DNA of 6,106 nt from an uncultured Oscillospiraceae bacterium (lineage in GTDB: Bacteria > Bacillota > Clostridia > Oscillospirales > Acutalibacteraceae), in contig USAR01000093.1 of assembly GCA_900552605.1 (NCBI GenBank), positions 1 through 6,106 of the forward strand, written 5' to 3'. Positions within the stretch are counted from its first letter, which is position 1. Every line of letters begins with the position of its first letter. The notes under the pieces were generated by a model. It was not told where the DNA came from. It did not search any database and saw only the letters and a list, made by a program, of their open reading frames with translations. This document shows positions 5,468-6,106 of this stretch, one piece after another. A program made the translations under genes and the position numbers.

Positions 5468-6106
5468 ATGGAAAATCGTGACGGTATAATACTTTTTGTA
5501 GGCGGTGATAAACGTCAGGGTAACATATATAAATCGTTATTAAAAAGCTATCAGCAATGCAGGATAATAGCTTATGGAGAAAACGAATACTCCGACAGCA
5601 CTGTTGAAACGGCTGAAATAATCGTGCTTCCGACTGTTGCAACTGCAGACGGTGAAACGGTTAGCACACCGCTTTACAACAAGACTGTCCCGCTTTCGAA
5701 TTTGTTTTCTCACGCCATGCGCTGCAAGTGTATAATTGCCGGAATGGCAAGCAGCGCTTTAATAGAAAAGGCAGCAAGCTACGGAATCGACTGTTACGAA
5801 TATGTTAGTGATCAAGGTTTTAAAACACTTAACGCAATACCCACGGCAGAGGGTGCGCTTGCAATTGCTGCCGAAAACAGCGATATAACGATTTGGAATT
5901 CAAAATGTCTTGTTATCGGCTGCGGCTGTATAGGAAGACGTTTGGCTGAACTTTTAAAAGCGCTCGGCGCAAATGTTACGGTTTCTGCAAGAAAGCCGCA
6001 CGACGCTGCATTTATTAAGGCGAACAATTATTGCTTTACCGAAACAAAAGCAGTGAGCGAAAACGTCGGGGACTTCGATTTTATATTTAATACTGTTCCG
6101 CACAGA
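5468..6106 (+). CDS. dpaA: Dipicolinate synthase subunit A (DpaA/SpoVFA), 5' part, runs off the right edge
   Basis: Oxidoreductase-like subunit of dipicolinate synthase. In sporulating Firmicutes this enzyme converts the lysine/diaminopimelate-pathway intermediate into dipicolinic acid in the mother cell, for loading into the spore core. Exactly 213 codons are visible with no stop; family members are about 290-300 residues, so roughly the last quarter lies outside. The N-terminal domain begins with a beta strand and GGDKRQ (IILFVGGDKRQ, 7-17), with the family-like LPTVATADG (54-62) and a PL segment (75-76). The linker reads LNAIPTAEGALAIA (121-134), close to the NAxPTAEGA hallmark of this family. 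A Rossmann dinucleotide-binding site follows: VIGCGCIG (149-156, GxGxxG at 151-156), then LGANVTVSAR (166-175). FDFIFNTVP (202-211 region) is the next conserved strand. It is divergent from murC, 299 bp away. The dpaB partner would be expected just downstream but is not in the window. Confidence 0.9.
   Translation, partial: MENRDGIILFVGGDKRQGNIYKSLLKSYQQCRIIAYGENEYSDSTVETAEIIVLPTVATADGETVSTPLYNKTVPLSNLFSHAMRCKCIIAGMASSALIEKAASYGIDCYEYVSDQGFKTLNAIPTAEGALAIAAENSDITIWNSKCLVIGCGCIGRRLAELLKALGANVTVSARKPHDAAFIKANNYCFTETKAVSENVGDFDFIFNTVPHR

Noticed and set aside
1..6106. Mobile element, CRISPR array, tRNA or rRNA genes
   Set aside because: No transposase or integrase frame, no regularly spaced direct repeats and no tRNA-like or rRNA-like segment were seen; almost all of the window is occupied by conserved housekeeping genes.

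Overview
The window looks like a chromosomal segment from an endospore-forming low- to moderate-GC Firmicute, probably a member of the class Clostridia (the Oscillospiraceae/Ruminococcaceae area is my inference). Three things support this. The alanyl-tRNA synthetase has the cysteine-rich insertion common in Clostridia, the phosphoribosyltransferase is of a type I associate with the same group, and the right edge holds the start of a dipicolinate synthase subunit A gene, a marker of spore formation. There is no sign of insertion sequences, phage, CRISPR or foreign DNA.

Layout: the left 5.2 kb is one run of four genes on the minus strand. In transcription order they are murC (5168-3792), alaS (3676-1040), a HIT/HinT-family hydrolase (995-654) and a purine-type phosphoribosyltransferase (571-32). 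A perfect-consensus sigma-A promoter lies between murC and alaS, so alaS-hinT-PRTase probably forms its own transcription unit. I see no terminator after murC, so read-through from murC is possible. The operon probably ends at a hairpin cut by the left edge of the window. On the plus strand, dpaA starts at 5468 and runs off the right edge.

The 299-bp divergent gap between murC and dpaA (5169-5467) is the most structured non-coding stretch. It holds candidate promoters in both directions, a two-part stem-loop in the presumed murC leader, and two abutting palindromes.

Working together: MurC adds L-alanine to the cell-wall precursor and AlaRS charges the same amino acid onto tRNA. HinT-type enzymes hydrolyse aminoacyl-AMP and other nucleoside phosphoramidates, releasing AMP, and the phosphoribosyltransferase probably acts in nucleobase salvage. 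DpaA belongs to the unrelated spore-core dipicolinate pathway. Most of the window is conserved housekeeping sequence. I did not find a convincing new system. The best leads are the murC leader structure, the adjoining palindromes, the alaS-hinT-PRTase grouping and the non-canonical phosphoribosyltransferase.
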